This document shows, piece by piece, positions 47,341-58,458 of a DNA stretch of 64,000 nucleotides. The notes under the pieces are model-generated. The model was given only the letters and a program-made list of their open reading frames with translations. It made no database searches and had not been told where the DNA came from. The position numbers and the translations under genes were made by a program. Position 1 is the stretch's first letter, and every line of letters begins with the position of its first letter. The stretch comes from Gnetum montanum (lineage: Eukaryota; Streptophyta; Gnetopsida; Gnetales; Gnetaceae): assembly GCA_015680685.1 (NCBI GenBank), contig MNCI01001860.1, forward strand, positions 189,341 through 253,340, written 5' to 3'.

Positions 47341-48435
47341 TAATGAGCAATGGATATGCCTTACACTTAACCATACGAATCACAAGCGTGTCCATGTGAT
47401 CCAGTTGAATTCTATGGATGGAATTAGTGTGCTATCTAAATTGTTAAGCATTTATCATAGGTTGTTGTCTTTTCACTTAGACTAGTGGTGGCTTTGTCAC
47501 ATATGGTTTAGTTCAAAGTGAGATATTTGATTATGATGTTGTGCAGGCCTTAAAGTAACTAAATAATAATATGGAAATTAGTTATTTAATTTACTTAACA
47601 ATAGAATTAAATCCTAGACTATCTTAAGTGCAATGAGTGTTTGTTCCCAGCTTGCCATACACATCTTGAACTCATGTATCCACCGCTAGGATTATCAAGT
47701 ATTATGATACTAGGCAAACCAAGTAATAACTCTACTGGAATTACCAAGAAATAATGTGTTTACACTTGAAACTAGTCATGCTCATTCCATTGATTGATTA
47801 ATATGCATGGAAATGTAAATAATAATTAAGTAAATAGAAAATAAATTATGTTAAAAGTAAATATATTTTAAGCCAATGTGCTATAATAAATAAGAATCAA
47901 TCTTGATCTTATTATTGTTCTTGAAATGTATCTAGATACAATGCCACTCAAATAAGATGTTATCTAATTGACTCAAATCCATATTGTAGGCTTTCATCGA
48001 CTATTTTCTAAGATTATAGAATAAAACTACAAGAGTTCAACTACACTATTGATGAAATGGTGTCAAATATGTAGCATGTGCTCCCATATTTATAGGAAAT
48101 AATAGGCATTACATTGACAGGTATACATTAATGCATTTAGTTGCATCAATGGGGATGTATCAATGAGGATGCATTCATGGGGATGCATTGAAGAGTCTAG
48201 GTTGATGAGGATGTGTTGACACAACTAAGTTATAATTGATGTGATATTGCATCTATGATATAGTAGATGTGATATCGTATCTATGATGTAGCAGTCAACT
48301 GAGATGCACCAATAGGAATGCTATAATGTAGATGCAATGTAGCAGCTATGATATCTCAGCCAACTAATACACTTGATAAAATGATGCTTCATGATGTTCT
48401 CATAACTTAGCTACCTAAGATACCAAGTCTCATCA
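47341..48435 (-). repeat. 5' LTR of Ath-3
   Basis: On the plus strand it starts TAATGAGCAATGG and ends AAGTCTCATCA. It is collinear with 15706-16801, and CCAAG follows at 48436. The TATA box (CCTATAAATATGG on the minus strand) is at about 48088. Confidence 0.87.
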
Positions 48436-49560
48436 CCAAGCATGCTTATCAAAGAAGTAGAGAGCTAATATATATTGTTGAAACTAGAATTTGTTTGAAG
48501 ATGAAACACAATGCTAATGTTCATCAAGTACTAAACATACTCAAGAGCATCCTACTTGAGAAAGCACATACAACAATGAAGATAAGATACTCATGAATTC
48601 CTTGATGTAGCTTTAGACATATATTATTTACGTCTACATAAATTTGTAGGGCATGCATTTTCTGATAGGGAACAAGTTCAACATATAATTTATGGTTTAA
48701 GGAACAAAATAAGAGAGAGCCTTGGAGTTTACACCTAATAAAGACTATAAAAAATCTAAGATTATTAAATTTAAAGGCTACTAGATCAAGTTACTTAATA
48801 AAAAAAGAGTTGAGAAAAAGAGAAATTGAGAAATAATATAACAAGGATCCTTCTCTTTGCAAAAAATATGTAAGAGTATATGAGACACAAGAGGATGAAT
48901 CTATGAAAGACATGATTCAAAGAAAGACTTTGCTAATATAAAAATTTGTTAATGATATTGCATCTAAGGTTGAAAAAATATGGAATCTAGTAGATGAGAA
49001 GTTCACAACTGCACTAAAGATGGTATAAAAAAATAAAGAGTAAGAATTAACAAAAGGAAAAGATAAAAGAAAAAAAAACTAAGCAAGATAAGTATAAAGG
49101 AAAAGTTGGTGTTGTAGAAGAGGTTACTGATTCTAACTTAGCAAATGAGAATGGATGTGACTTGTGCTAATACGAACATCCTAAGGAATACTGTCTAGTC
49201 ATGATTCACTTGTAGGAATTAGGAGATTATGCATTAAATCCAAAGTTTATGAAGGAAAAGATGCCTAAGATGTTACCTCATTCAAAAGTTAAGTATAGAT
49301 AGCCTTATCAACAGTTATCATGTTATCCCAATGAAGCTTATCTTTAACCTTAAGAGTAATATCATTAGCAGTGGAAAATCCCATAGTGATGGAAGATGTC
49401 ACCACCTTAGCAATGGTATCCCTACAAACATCTAGATCCTTATGACTATTATTTCTGGCAACCTATCTCTCTAGAAAATGCTTCTACTCAAGCATCGTAC
49501 CACTACTATCTTGTAGGGTATCATAGATTCATAACTCACTTGTAGACCCACTGTCATATA
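48436..49560 (+). pseudogene. gag of Ath-2, 3' half
   Basis: It resumes after Ath-3 with the block that in Ath-5 follows LFPRTLIK (CTTATCAAAGAAGTAGAGAGC). Later blocks match LGVYT (48725), LRKREIEK, and a cysteine/histidine motif CDLC-stop-YEHPKEYC at about 49155-49195 followed by a Pro/Gln/Tyr-rich tail. Stops and frameshifts are frequent; it is a remnant only. Confidence 0.65.
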
Positions 49561-50099
49561 TGCCTTAACTTACTGTGCATTACTCTAAATAATCTTCTAA
49601 TTCAATTTAATACTAAACTCTCCATGCAAGGAGAATTACCAACTTAGCCATAATAAAAGAATACAACAAGGGTTGTCAATGTAAAAACAAAGAATAATAT
49701 TGACAAATGTGAACCCAAATAAAAAAAGTGTCCTTTCTTCAAGTTTAGTAGAGAAAGAGTTGATAATATTAATATCTCATTTAAACAATTTAACAGAGAC
49801 ACAATTTCAACTCTAGCTTTAGTCTCCACTATACCAAGTTCTTCTAGAAAATGTATGTTTCAACAAAAATAAAGCTAGAATCATACTTACTCAAACAATA
49901 AGCTAGTGAATCAAAGAATGTGTACTTGTGAAAAAGAGAACCATTCGTAGAAGTCTCTTACTCTATCTTCAAATAGTAGCAAATGCTTTTTGTAAAAATA
50001 TTTTAGATTCAAGCTTAAGAGTCAGCCTAATCTTAGAAGATATGCAAAATGCCTAGAATCAACCATTTTTAAAGAAGTGTAACATTAGCTTAGAGCTCA

Positions 50100-50390
50100 T
50101 GGATCAATCTATCATTATTCCACTCAGGTAGGTAGAAGATTTGGTGATCACCATTAATGGTTGTTCCTACCTTATAGATTTCTTAGCAATCCATGCTAAG
50201 TAGAATAAGGAAGAGTTTCCTATTATCATGGAAAGAGCATGGCTTAGTAAAATTGATGCTAAGCTCAAGATTAGGAGTTTATCCTTGGAAATTTCAAAGG
50301 AAGACAAGAGAAAATCCATATAGAGATAGAGTTCCATGCATCACATATAATGATTTAGGATGCAACTGTAGGTAGAAAGTATGAACATTA
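50100..50390 (+). pseudogene. Protease end of Ath-2
   Basis: Blocks DFLAIHAK, FPIIMERAWLSKIDAKLKI and SLEISKED (50175-50310) align with DFLVIEVK, FPIIMGRAWLSTIKSCL and SLEIYKEN at the end of the Ath-5 protease (56150-56285). The active-site part upstream is not recognisable. Confidence 0.6.
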
Positions 50391-50639
50391 AAAGGGAACA
50401 TCTCAACATGTAAAATATGTATAAAAGAAATGTGTGTACAACATTGTTTGTACGCTACAACCACAAAATAAGAAGGCATCTAGTGGCTAATACTTGAGAA
50501 AGAATGCAAGTCTAGCATGTGCATGGAACGATGGAATGAATCAAAAGTGCCTATACAGAAGAAATATATGAGATATAGTGATTAAGAAAGTAACTTTTTA
50601 GGCAAAATATCCACCAGAAAAAAACATAGAATCAGGAAA

Positions 50640-51560
50640 TTTAAAGATACTAAACAAATTATAATTAGAGCCCATAAAACTTAGGATCTTACCATTTACA
50701 TCAAATATACATAAAGCCTACTATCAAGCTGCGTTACTAGCCTTAATGACTATTGATTCCAAAGATGAAATAATTGATGTAGCAACAAATTAGTAAGATA
50801 CTTAAAGTAGGATTCATATATCCATTAGTAGACAATGAATCAGTTAGCCTATTGGTTATCATCTCAAAGAAAGATTGAAAGTGAAGGGTCTACATTAATT
50901 TCTAATTCTGGAATGTGGTAACCTTTAAAGATAATTTTTCAATGTTATTTGTTGCCTAAGTCTTGGATACAATTATGGGGCATCGCTACTATAGCTTTAT
51001 GGATGAGTATAGTAGATATAATCAGATTTTTATAGTACTAGAAGATTAAGTAAAAACTCTGTTCATCAGTCCATGAGAAATGTTTTTCTACTAATAGATG
51101 TTGTTTGATCTTTGCAACATCCCTACCACATTCCAAATGCTAGTTCTTAGTATATTCCAAAAATAGATTATAAATGAAGTAGATGTTTTTATGAATGATT
51201 TTTCCACATATGGCTTTATATTTTATTAGGCCATGGACTACTTAGAGAAATTATTGAAAATATGTGTTGAAATAATCTTGAAGCTTAATTAGTAAACAAC
51301 CCACTTAATGGTCAAAAGGGGATCGTTCTAGGGCATAAGGTTTCACACAAAAGCATCTAGGCAGATCTAGATAAAATTAGAGTCATCTAAAGTATCACCT
51401 AGAGGCTAGAAACTATTAGAGATGTTAGATATTTTCCAGAACATATGAGGTATTATCAAGGATTTATTAAAAATTTCTCCAAAATAGCAAAACTACTAGT
51501 ACAGTTAACTAAGAAATATGCATCATTTTTTTATTAGAAAAGTGTGAAATCACATTTAAG
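50640..51560 (+). pseudogene. Reverse transcriptase of Ath-2
   Basis: Remnant RT: FMDEYSRYNQIFI (about 50998-51036), FDLCNIPTTFQM (51105-51140), the active-site motif as FMNDFSTYG (about 51190-51216), then KRG...LGHKVSHKS-like sequence across a shift (51315-51360). The active-site FMDD has become FMND. The motif form is why I call this family Athila-like. Frames are broken by many stops. Confidence 0.68.
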
Positions 51561-52400
51561 ATTGTAAAATAGAAATTAATAGATATTTTGATCCTACGAG
51601 CTTAAAATTAGTCTATATATTTTTACATTATTATATACACTTCAAATTATGCATTAGAAGCTATGTTAACATAGTTGGATGATAAAAAAGGCCATATTAC
51701 ATACAGTATGCAAGCTATAGTATTATGAGAGCACAAATTAACTACATCATTATAGAGAAAGAATTGATGATTGTGATGTATATTCTAGTAATGTTTCAAC
51801 ACTATGTATTTGGTTATCTAATTTGTGTCCTAATTGACCATAGCATAATTATATTCCTATTGAATAAGCCTAGGGTAAGTCCAAGAGTGTTTAGATGACT
51901 TGTGATTCTATAAGAATTTGACATTATAATGATTGATCAAAAGGGAATCAGAAATATAGTAGCAAATCATTTATTTAGATTAAGATGGAAAATGGAAGAT
52001 AACGTAGAATGAGTATCATATCAATTCCTAAATAAGTCACTATTTATCATAGCAACAAGGGTTGCAGATCCAATCACAATAAAATCATGGCTAATAGATT
52101 ACCTAATCTACTTCAGAAATTAGAAGATTCCTACTAATTCGGATAATAAAAAAGAAGAATAATTTCTCCATTAGGTGAAGCACTATATTGAAATCAAAGG
52201 TAATCTTTATAAAATTTGTACTAATGGACTAATTAGATGGTATGTTTTAGAAGATAATTAATAGAGAGTTTTATAGGATGTACATGAAGGATTATCTAAC
52301 AACCATTATGTGGGATGATAAACAAACATCAAACTTCTTATGGCTAGATATTCATGGCCTATCATATTTCAAGATGCACACTAATTATTTTTAATATTGT
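51561..52400 (+). pseudogene. RNase H and start of integrase of Ath-2
   Basis: RNase H-like sequence: EKELMIVMYILVMFQHYVFG then IDHS (about 51757-51843). The integrase zinc region starts near 52280 (VHEGLSNNHYVG, then YSWPIIFQDAH at 52350-52380). Coding sequence ends abruptly at 52400, where Ath-5 begins; ATTGT (52396-52400) is its presumed target duplication, whose partner is outside the window. Confidence 0.65.
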
Positions 52401-53184
52401 TGATGGGACGCGATATTGCATGGGCCGTGATATCATGTACGCGATATTGCGATCTGTTGCTAGTTCTATAAATAAGATGTAGCTCTCCCTTATTTCTCCA
52501 TCTAGATCTAGACTGTAACCAAACTCTACCATTTTTCCATTCCAGAGTTAGAATAATTTCCATGTGCCTGTAGTAGGAGTCCCAAAGTGAATGGATCTTT
52601 ATTCAAGAAATTTTGTACCTAAGCACATAATTGTGTACGGTAATAAAGATGAACTTTTGGATAACCTTGTAGTACATGGACTAAGCTAAATAGGACTTTA
52701 ATTACTATTAATTGTTTAAATTATTTCTTAAGGACTTAATCTCTCTCAACCCTCAACTCTCATAGTTACGTGCATTCAGTATGACTGCTTCAAGCACATG
52801 TGTTATGCTTGGTAATCCCAGTAACCAATAGCATTTGGTAACCTAGTAGCATTGCATTGGTTCAGGGTGTGAAACGGCAAGTGGGAACGGATATTGATGC
52901 TAGGATAATTAAGGCTTAGTTAGTTAAATTTAGTTACTTAGTCTCTTCACCCTTTTCCCTCTTAGCATAGGTGATAAAAATATAAAAGATATAAAAATCA
53001 CATGCCTCAAGCTTACTTAACCATACAACCATGAAAAATATAAGTAAGCTTGGGAGGACAACGATTGATTAACTTTAGGTGTTTCATAAGGCGTGTAGGA
53101 ACTTAGTCTATGGAGTTTGATCAGATCGTGCATGTAACACTCGTATTCGTATGGTTGAATGTAGGGGTACCTCGCCACTCATCA
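52401..53184 (+). repeat. 5' LTR of Ath-5
   Basis: It starts TGATGGGACGCGATATTG and ends CGCCACTCATCA directly before the primer site. TATA motif TCTATAAATAAG is at about 52465. Block order (TATA, TTTATTCAAG, CATGCCTCA, GGGGTACCTC) is that of the Ath-4 LTR. The partner LTR is not in the window. Confidence 0.78.
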
Positions 53185-53203
53185 TTGGCACCGTTGCCAG
53201 AGA
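53185..53203 (+). promoter_or_regulatory. Primer-binding site of Ath-5
   Basis: TTGGCACCGTTGCCAGAG touches the LTR end and is the best-preserved of the four such sites in the window. It is close to the tRNA-Asp-type site known for Athila-like elements. Confidence 0.7.
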
Positions 53204-53330
53204 CTAAGTTGTTTGTGCGATAAGTAGAACATAGGAAACTATCCACATCATTGGGAAGCTTAAATGAACCATTAAGATTAATTAGAAGAAAATTTAAACA
53301 ATGGTCAATAGCACATCGAGTAAGATAACA

Positions 53331-56300
53331 ATGTCTTCTTCTTCTCATAAAAACACTTCACCACCTAGGGATCACACAAGAGACAGTCGGCGACACAACA
53401 TACATAACCAAGAATCCCCAGTTCCTCAATAGTATCAGGTGGCATATACTCATCCTGATGAGTATATACCCAATTTTGCTTTTATCCTCCATCAGGATGA
53501 ACAACTGCATTTGCGAGACTTGCAAGGTAACATAGTGTTACTCCCAAATCGTGTAGTCCCTAACATGCTCCTTTGTGCTCTTGCACAGATAGGTATGACA
53601 CAACTATACGCTGAATATCTTATATGTGATTATGACACAAGGATTCACCATCCCACATTGGCACAATGTTTAAGGGACTCATGGAAGGAGAGCTACCATA
53701 CATTGTTGAAGGGCAAAGGGATCCTACACATCCTAAGTGAAATAGAAGATAGTGAATCAGTTATAATAGGTTCTCCATCAAATGATGTTCCCCCTCCTAA
53801 CGATGGTGAGGAGGTGGGGTATCAGAATCTACACTCCATGATTCACAACTCAGGTTTTGATCCCCATGAACACCAAGTGTTCAATGAGGGAACACAAGCA
53901 CATGACAAGGATGGGCATTTGGATCATCATCATGATCAGGGCTGTAACCACCAAAGAGAAGGTAAGAAACATTGTCATGATGATGGTTCCCCTTCTTCTT
54001 CCCCTTCATCACATCATTCACCCTCTCCTTCCACATCAGGATGCAGTCACAAAGAGGACAACTGTGAGGATAAGGGTAAGCAAGATGAGAGACCTCGATG
54101 AGAGAGTCGAGAGAGAGGACAAGGGCATTCGAGGGAATCAAGGCATGATAGAAGGGAAAGTAGGGAATAGCATAGGAATCATAGAAACCATAAGAGAAAT
54201 GACAATGAAGAACCCCTACTATTAACCCAGAGTATGTTAGACATTATAGAGGCCATTAGAATACCTCCAAGGCACCAAAAAGATAGTCAGATCAAGAGAC
54301 TAGACATGAATAATATCCCATGATTTTAAGGGGGATATAATGCTAATCCACAAAATCACTTATAGGCATTCCACGATGCTTGTGCCTTGCAGAATATTGA
54401 AAAAAAGTGGTAGAAGTTAAAGTTGTTTCCTAGGACACTCATAAAAGAAGCAGAAAGTTGGTACTGGTCTTTAGAGCTGGAATCCATTAGAAGGTGGAGT
54501 ATGATGCTAGAGCTATTCAACGATAAATATAAAATGTACTCTAGAGTGTCCAACTTGTGTAAGCAGATCTAAGGATGGAACCAGGGTAATCATGAACCCT
54601 TGGATGCTACCATGGGCCAATATTATGCATTGTTACATCGTTTCATGGGCCATCGCTACGCACAACGGGATCAACTCCACTACCTTGTAGATGGGCTAAG
54701 ACACGAAACTAGGAGAACCCTTGGGACATATGCCCAAGGAAGATTATCTGAACTTAGGTTCCATGAAGTTCATAGATTGTTGGAGCAAGTAGCTAAAGAA
54801 GAAAGGGAGCTATGGAAAAGAGAAAGTGCGGAAGAGTATAACCGTGATCTTTCCCTCCAAAAGAAGGGAGTAAGATTTTGTGAGGAAGAGGATGTGTCAC
54901 CACTCAAAGAGTTGGTGAGTAGAAAAACCTTGCCGCTTCGAAATTTAACCAACAAAATGTCAGCTAAGGTAGATCAAATGTGGGACACCTTAGATAGTAG
55001 ATTTGAAACTATTTTAAAAATTGTAGAGGAGTCTAAGAAGCGAAGTAGTAACCATGATAAGAAAAAGAGGAGAGATTCAGACCATGCACGTAACAAGGGT
55101 AAGGGAATAATGACTATCATCGATGAGGTTGTGGATTCCAATACAGATGATGATGGTGGATGTGAGATATGCCAGTATGACCATCCTAAAGGATGTTATC
55201 CAATAATATCACATCTGCAAGAGTCTGGGGTGTATGTAGTCAACCCAAGACTTAACAAATGGAAGGCACCCTGAAGGTTAACTTATCCCCAAGGTAACCT
55301 AAGACAGTTCCACCAACTGTTAATGTACTATCCAAGTGGAACTCCGCCACAACCTATTGAGCAACACCAGCAGTGGCAATACCCATAGTCATGGGGAATG
55401 CCATCACCTAGGCAACAATACCGTTACTGGCAACTAGATCCATATGGCTATTACGTGCAGCAACTGATTTCTCCAAGTGACTCTATCAATCACATGACCC
55501 CACAATGGCACTACCAAGTTTGAGAGTATTTTAAGACTCCCTCTCCTGGAGGAGACACTCCACATCCATGCCATCCTCCGAATCCATCTGCATCTCTTAC
55601 GCCGGTAGTTCCACTGCTACCTGTTCCAACGATGCAAGGGGAACTCCCCACTCAACCGCAGCAACGTAATGCTTCGAGAGCTGTAAACCTTCAACTCACT
55701 ACTAGTTCTAACAACCGTACAAAGATAAGACCTTTCTTTAGAACCAATAGTCTAAACAAGCTCTCACAACCACAAGCGGTTGAGTCTACAACCACTCCTT
55801 GATCAAGAAAGGCTTTAGAGCTCCCTTCAAACCAACAATAGAGCTCAACACACATGGTTATGTTAACACATACTGTTACTGATTGGATAAAGGTGGGCCA
55901 CCTTCCCAGGAAACTCTCTGACCCTAAAAGTCCCTTAATCTACCTCCAAGTTGCTAGGAATGAACCACGTAAGGCTCTTCTTGACTCAGGTTCTGAAGTC
56001 AACATAATATCACGAGAGATGTATAAATCTTGAAACCTACCTCCACTCAAGAACATTAATATTTAATTAGAATTGGCTGACCAGTCCATCACTATCCCTT
56101 TGGAACTTATGGCGGACATTGTTACCACTATGTGTGGTTGGTCATACCCAGTTGATTTCCTAGTGATAGAAGTTAAGAATAACAAAGGGGATTTCCCAAT
56201 TATAATGGGGAGGGCATGGCTAAGTACCATCAAATCATGCCTAGGAATTTGTGATCTTTCCTTGGAAATATATAAGGAAAACATTTATGAAAAGATTGAG

Positions 56301-56402
56301 AAGAAGAAAGTTCCATGCATCATATATAGTGATATAGAGGATGATGATGTACAAGAGAATTCAACATCTCCTATATGTAACCAATGTGCCCAAGCAACTT
56401 AG
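53331..56402 (+). pseudogene. gag-protease polyprotein of Ath-5, one frame with C-to-T stops
   Basis: From ATG 53331 (MSSSSHKN) the same frame can be read to 56402, about 1020 codons, with no frameshift. Domains in order: N-terminal part (HQDEQLHLRDLQGN), a His/Ser/Asp-rich linker (53880-54090), a capsid-like region (LKLFPRTLIKEAESWYW, 54418-54468), the motif CEICQYDHPKGCYP (about 55160-55202), a Pro/Gln-rich tail, and an aspartic protease with LLDSGSEVNII (about 55978-56010) and IIMGRAWLS (56198-56224). The dozen or so in-frame stops (for example 53430, 54099, 54321, 54327, 54354, 55272) are nearly all TAG, TAA or TGA where CAG, CAA or CGA fits. RT and integrase do not follow. Confidence 0.82.
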
Positions 56403-58458
56403 ATACAAAGGTGCCTGTATGTAGCCACCACACAACAAGAAAACACTTAGTGGTTGATAGCTAATAAGGATATCAACTCACAAACATGCATTGAACTAAC
56501 TAGGGGAACAACTCACATCCACAACGAAAGCATAGATACATTGGAGTATGAACGTCACCGACTTCCACCCCTTAACCTAGAAACATCAATTGGGAGAAGT
56601 TGGACACTTCTAAAAAATTCAAACAAATACTCATTATTTCAGATCTCTCCCTTCCAATTCAGTCATGGGGGAGATGGCCACCTATGCTGATCATTTGAGG
56701 CCCTTAGTTCTTTTAATTTTTTGTTTTACACATTTTTTTTTGCACATTTTTGTTTTACAAATCTCTTTAACTTTTTTTTTACAACATCGTTTATACTTTT
56801 TCTTTTATTTGTATGTGTATGTGTGTGTCTTATCCATTTTGTTAAGTTTGTCACTCAATAAGTGCTCTTAATGATGGTATGAATTGTTTTCCATTGATTG
56901 TTAATGTTTGGTTTTTACCTTGAAGTTACAATGTTGAAACTAAGGTATGGTTCTTTTGGTATAGCAGGAAATGAGTCCACATCATCCACACATCCATAAG
57001 TTTCTATGGTCTCTCTTGGCTTGGAACTGTACAATCCCTTTCTTAACAATAAGAACTATCAATGAATTGGTGATTGGGCATTTCTCAAACTAAAGAAGGG
57101 CTCAAGAATTGAAAAGGGTGTGGCTTCAAAGGAACTTGATGCATTTGTGTTGGCCATTCTCTTGGGTGCTTGGATGTTTTCTTCTTGAGTTTTCTTACCA
57201 TTTCGACATTACCCAATTATCAGGAAGCTAAGTAAATAAAAATAATAAGTCTTTGCATGCTATGGTTTTCATGCAAGAAAAAAAATAGTGAGAATTCAAA
57301 GCACACCCCTTAGATGAAATAATCATTTGGGCTATGATCACTAGTTATGAAACTAAAATAAACATGTTTCCTCTAACTAAGGCCCTTCTCGCTTCCTACC
57401 TTATCATCTTTCATTTCATTGGAATGATGGCAGCTCTTTGGTGAAGGCATTCTTGTTACTTCAGGAGGATGGATTGGCCGAATGTATTAATGCAAAGTTA
57501 TTGGATGTGGTTTGTTTGAGGCTAGAGTTGGAATGAGATTTACCAAGTCACATTAATCATTCAATACACAAGAGGCTGTACATCACCTTCTTCTTGAGAC
57601 TCCATTCCATTCTCTTCTCTGCATCATTCTTCCTCCATTGTTCACCTCATTGCCAATTGTATCATTAGTGTATATTTTGGTTGATGCATTGTTTTCTTTG
57701 TGGTAAATTCTTGTGGTTAAGACTTTAACTTTCGTTCCAAGTGACATTCCCAGAGCCTATGGACTCTTTGAATGTGGGTTTGTCAGGGCATTAAGGGCAT
57801 GAGCCTACTTTGGGGAGGACCCACTCGCATTCCTATTTGATGCACTAGTTAAATTCTTTCTCTTAACATTGTTCCAATCAACTCTATTTTTCTCATTTCA
57901 ATCTTGACATCCATTTCATCGATTTTACAGTTGTCTCTTTTTCTCCATCTTCCTTGTTCCTTTTCTTTTTCTCCATTCTCTCACTACCGAAGGTTCACTC
58001 TTAGTCATGGGGGTCCTGACCCAATTTTTTTTTTATTTTCTCCTAACCCCTACACCTTTGGTAGTCATCATTAGTATATCTCCAGATCTGTATTAGCCAT
58101 GTCACAACTCAACCAATGGACCTTACACCGAAGCAAGGTATTAATTGCATTATGATTCATTTACCCTTGCTAATATAACACTGTGTTGTGTGTGTAGATG
58201 GCCATCATGCAACAATGGATTGGATCTCGAGGGAACACTTGGAATGGATCAATGCTGAAGCAGTTATGCAAGGAGCAAGATCGATGGCGTGCTTATGGAT
58301 GGACAATGAAAGGTGAAATCTTGGCATTGGCAATAGTAGACTTCTTCTCTTTTCTCTCTTCTCTCTCTCCGCTACCAAATAAGGCCTAATGTCAAATATA
58401 TAAAGTGTTCACTCTTGTTATCATGAACACCAGTTTTTTCATGTTCTATAATGATGAT
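56403..58458 (+). other. Non-coding 3' region of Ath-5 with two polypurine-like motifs
   Basis: About 2 kb. CAGTCATGGGGGAGATGG at 56660-56677 and TTAGTCATGGGGGTCC at about 58001-58016 resemble the polypurine tract of Ath-4. T-rich tracts are at 56710-56830, a CT-rich tract at 58338-58378. A 63-codon stretch (58198-58389) has no recognisable domain. There is no polymerase or integrase sequence, and no accessory gene like that of Ath-4. Confidence 0.5.

Larger units (their letters stand above)
15706..48435 (-). mobile_element. Ath-3: Athila-like non-autonomous LTR retrotransposon, split by two later insertions
   Basis: It reads on the minus strand, with the 5' LTR at 47341-48435 and the 3' LTR at 15706-16801. 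Its own sequence is 15706-17346, 26558-27691 and 44870-48435, about 6.3 kb. The rest is Ath-4 and Tat-1. The 5 bp duplication CCAAG flanks it. Internally it has a primer site, a decayed gag, a lysine-rich short ORF and a polypurine tract before the 3' LTR. I find no RT or integrase, so it is probably a deletion derivative moved by relatives such as Ath-2. Ath-1 is a second copy of the same subfamily. Confidence 0.82.
13571..52400 (+). mobile_element. Ath-2: Athila-like LTR retrotransposon with pol, outermost of the nest
   Basis: The element's own sequence is 13571-15705 plus 48436-52400; everything between is the inserted Ath-3 with its cargo. The left part holds the 5' LTR, primer-binding-like site and gag start. 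The right part holds the gag end, protease, reverse transcriptase, RNase H and the start of integrase. At 52400 it is interrupted by Ath-5, and its 3' LTR is beyond the window. The RT motif near 51195 reads FMNDFSTYG, close to the xFMDDFSxxG form known for Athila elements. This is the only Athila-like copy in the window with a polymerase. It is heavily decayed. Confidence 0.72.
52401..58458 (+). mobile_element. Ath-5: non-autonomous Athila-like element with gag-protease only
   Basis: A 5' LTR (52401-53184), primer site, one long gag-protease frame (53331-56402), then 2 kb without RT or integrase that contains two polypurine-like motifs (56661 and 58003). Tat-2 interrupts it at 58458; the 3' LTR is beyond the window. 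It is the best-preserved Athila-like copy and the reference for reading the others. Confidence 0.8.
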
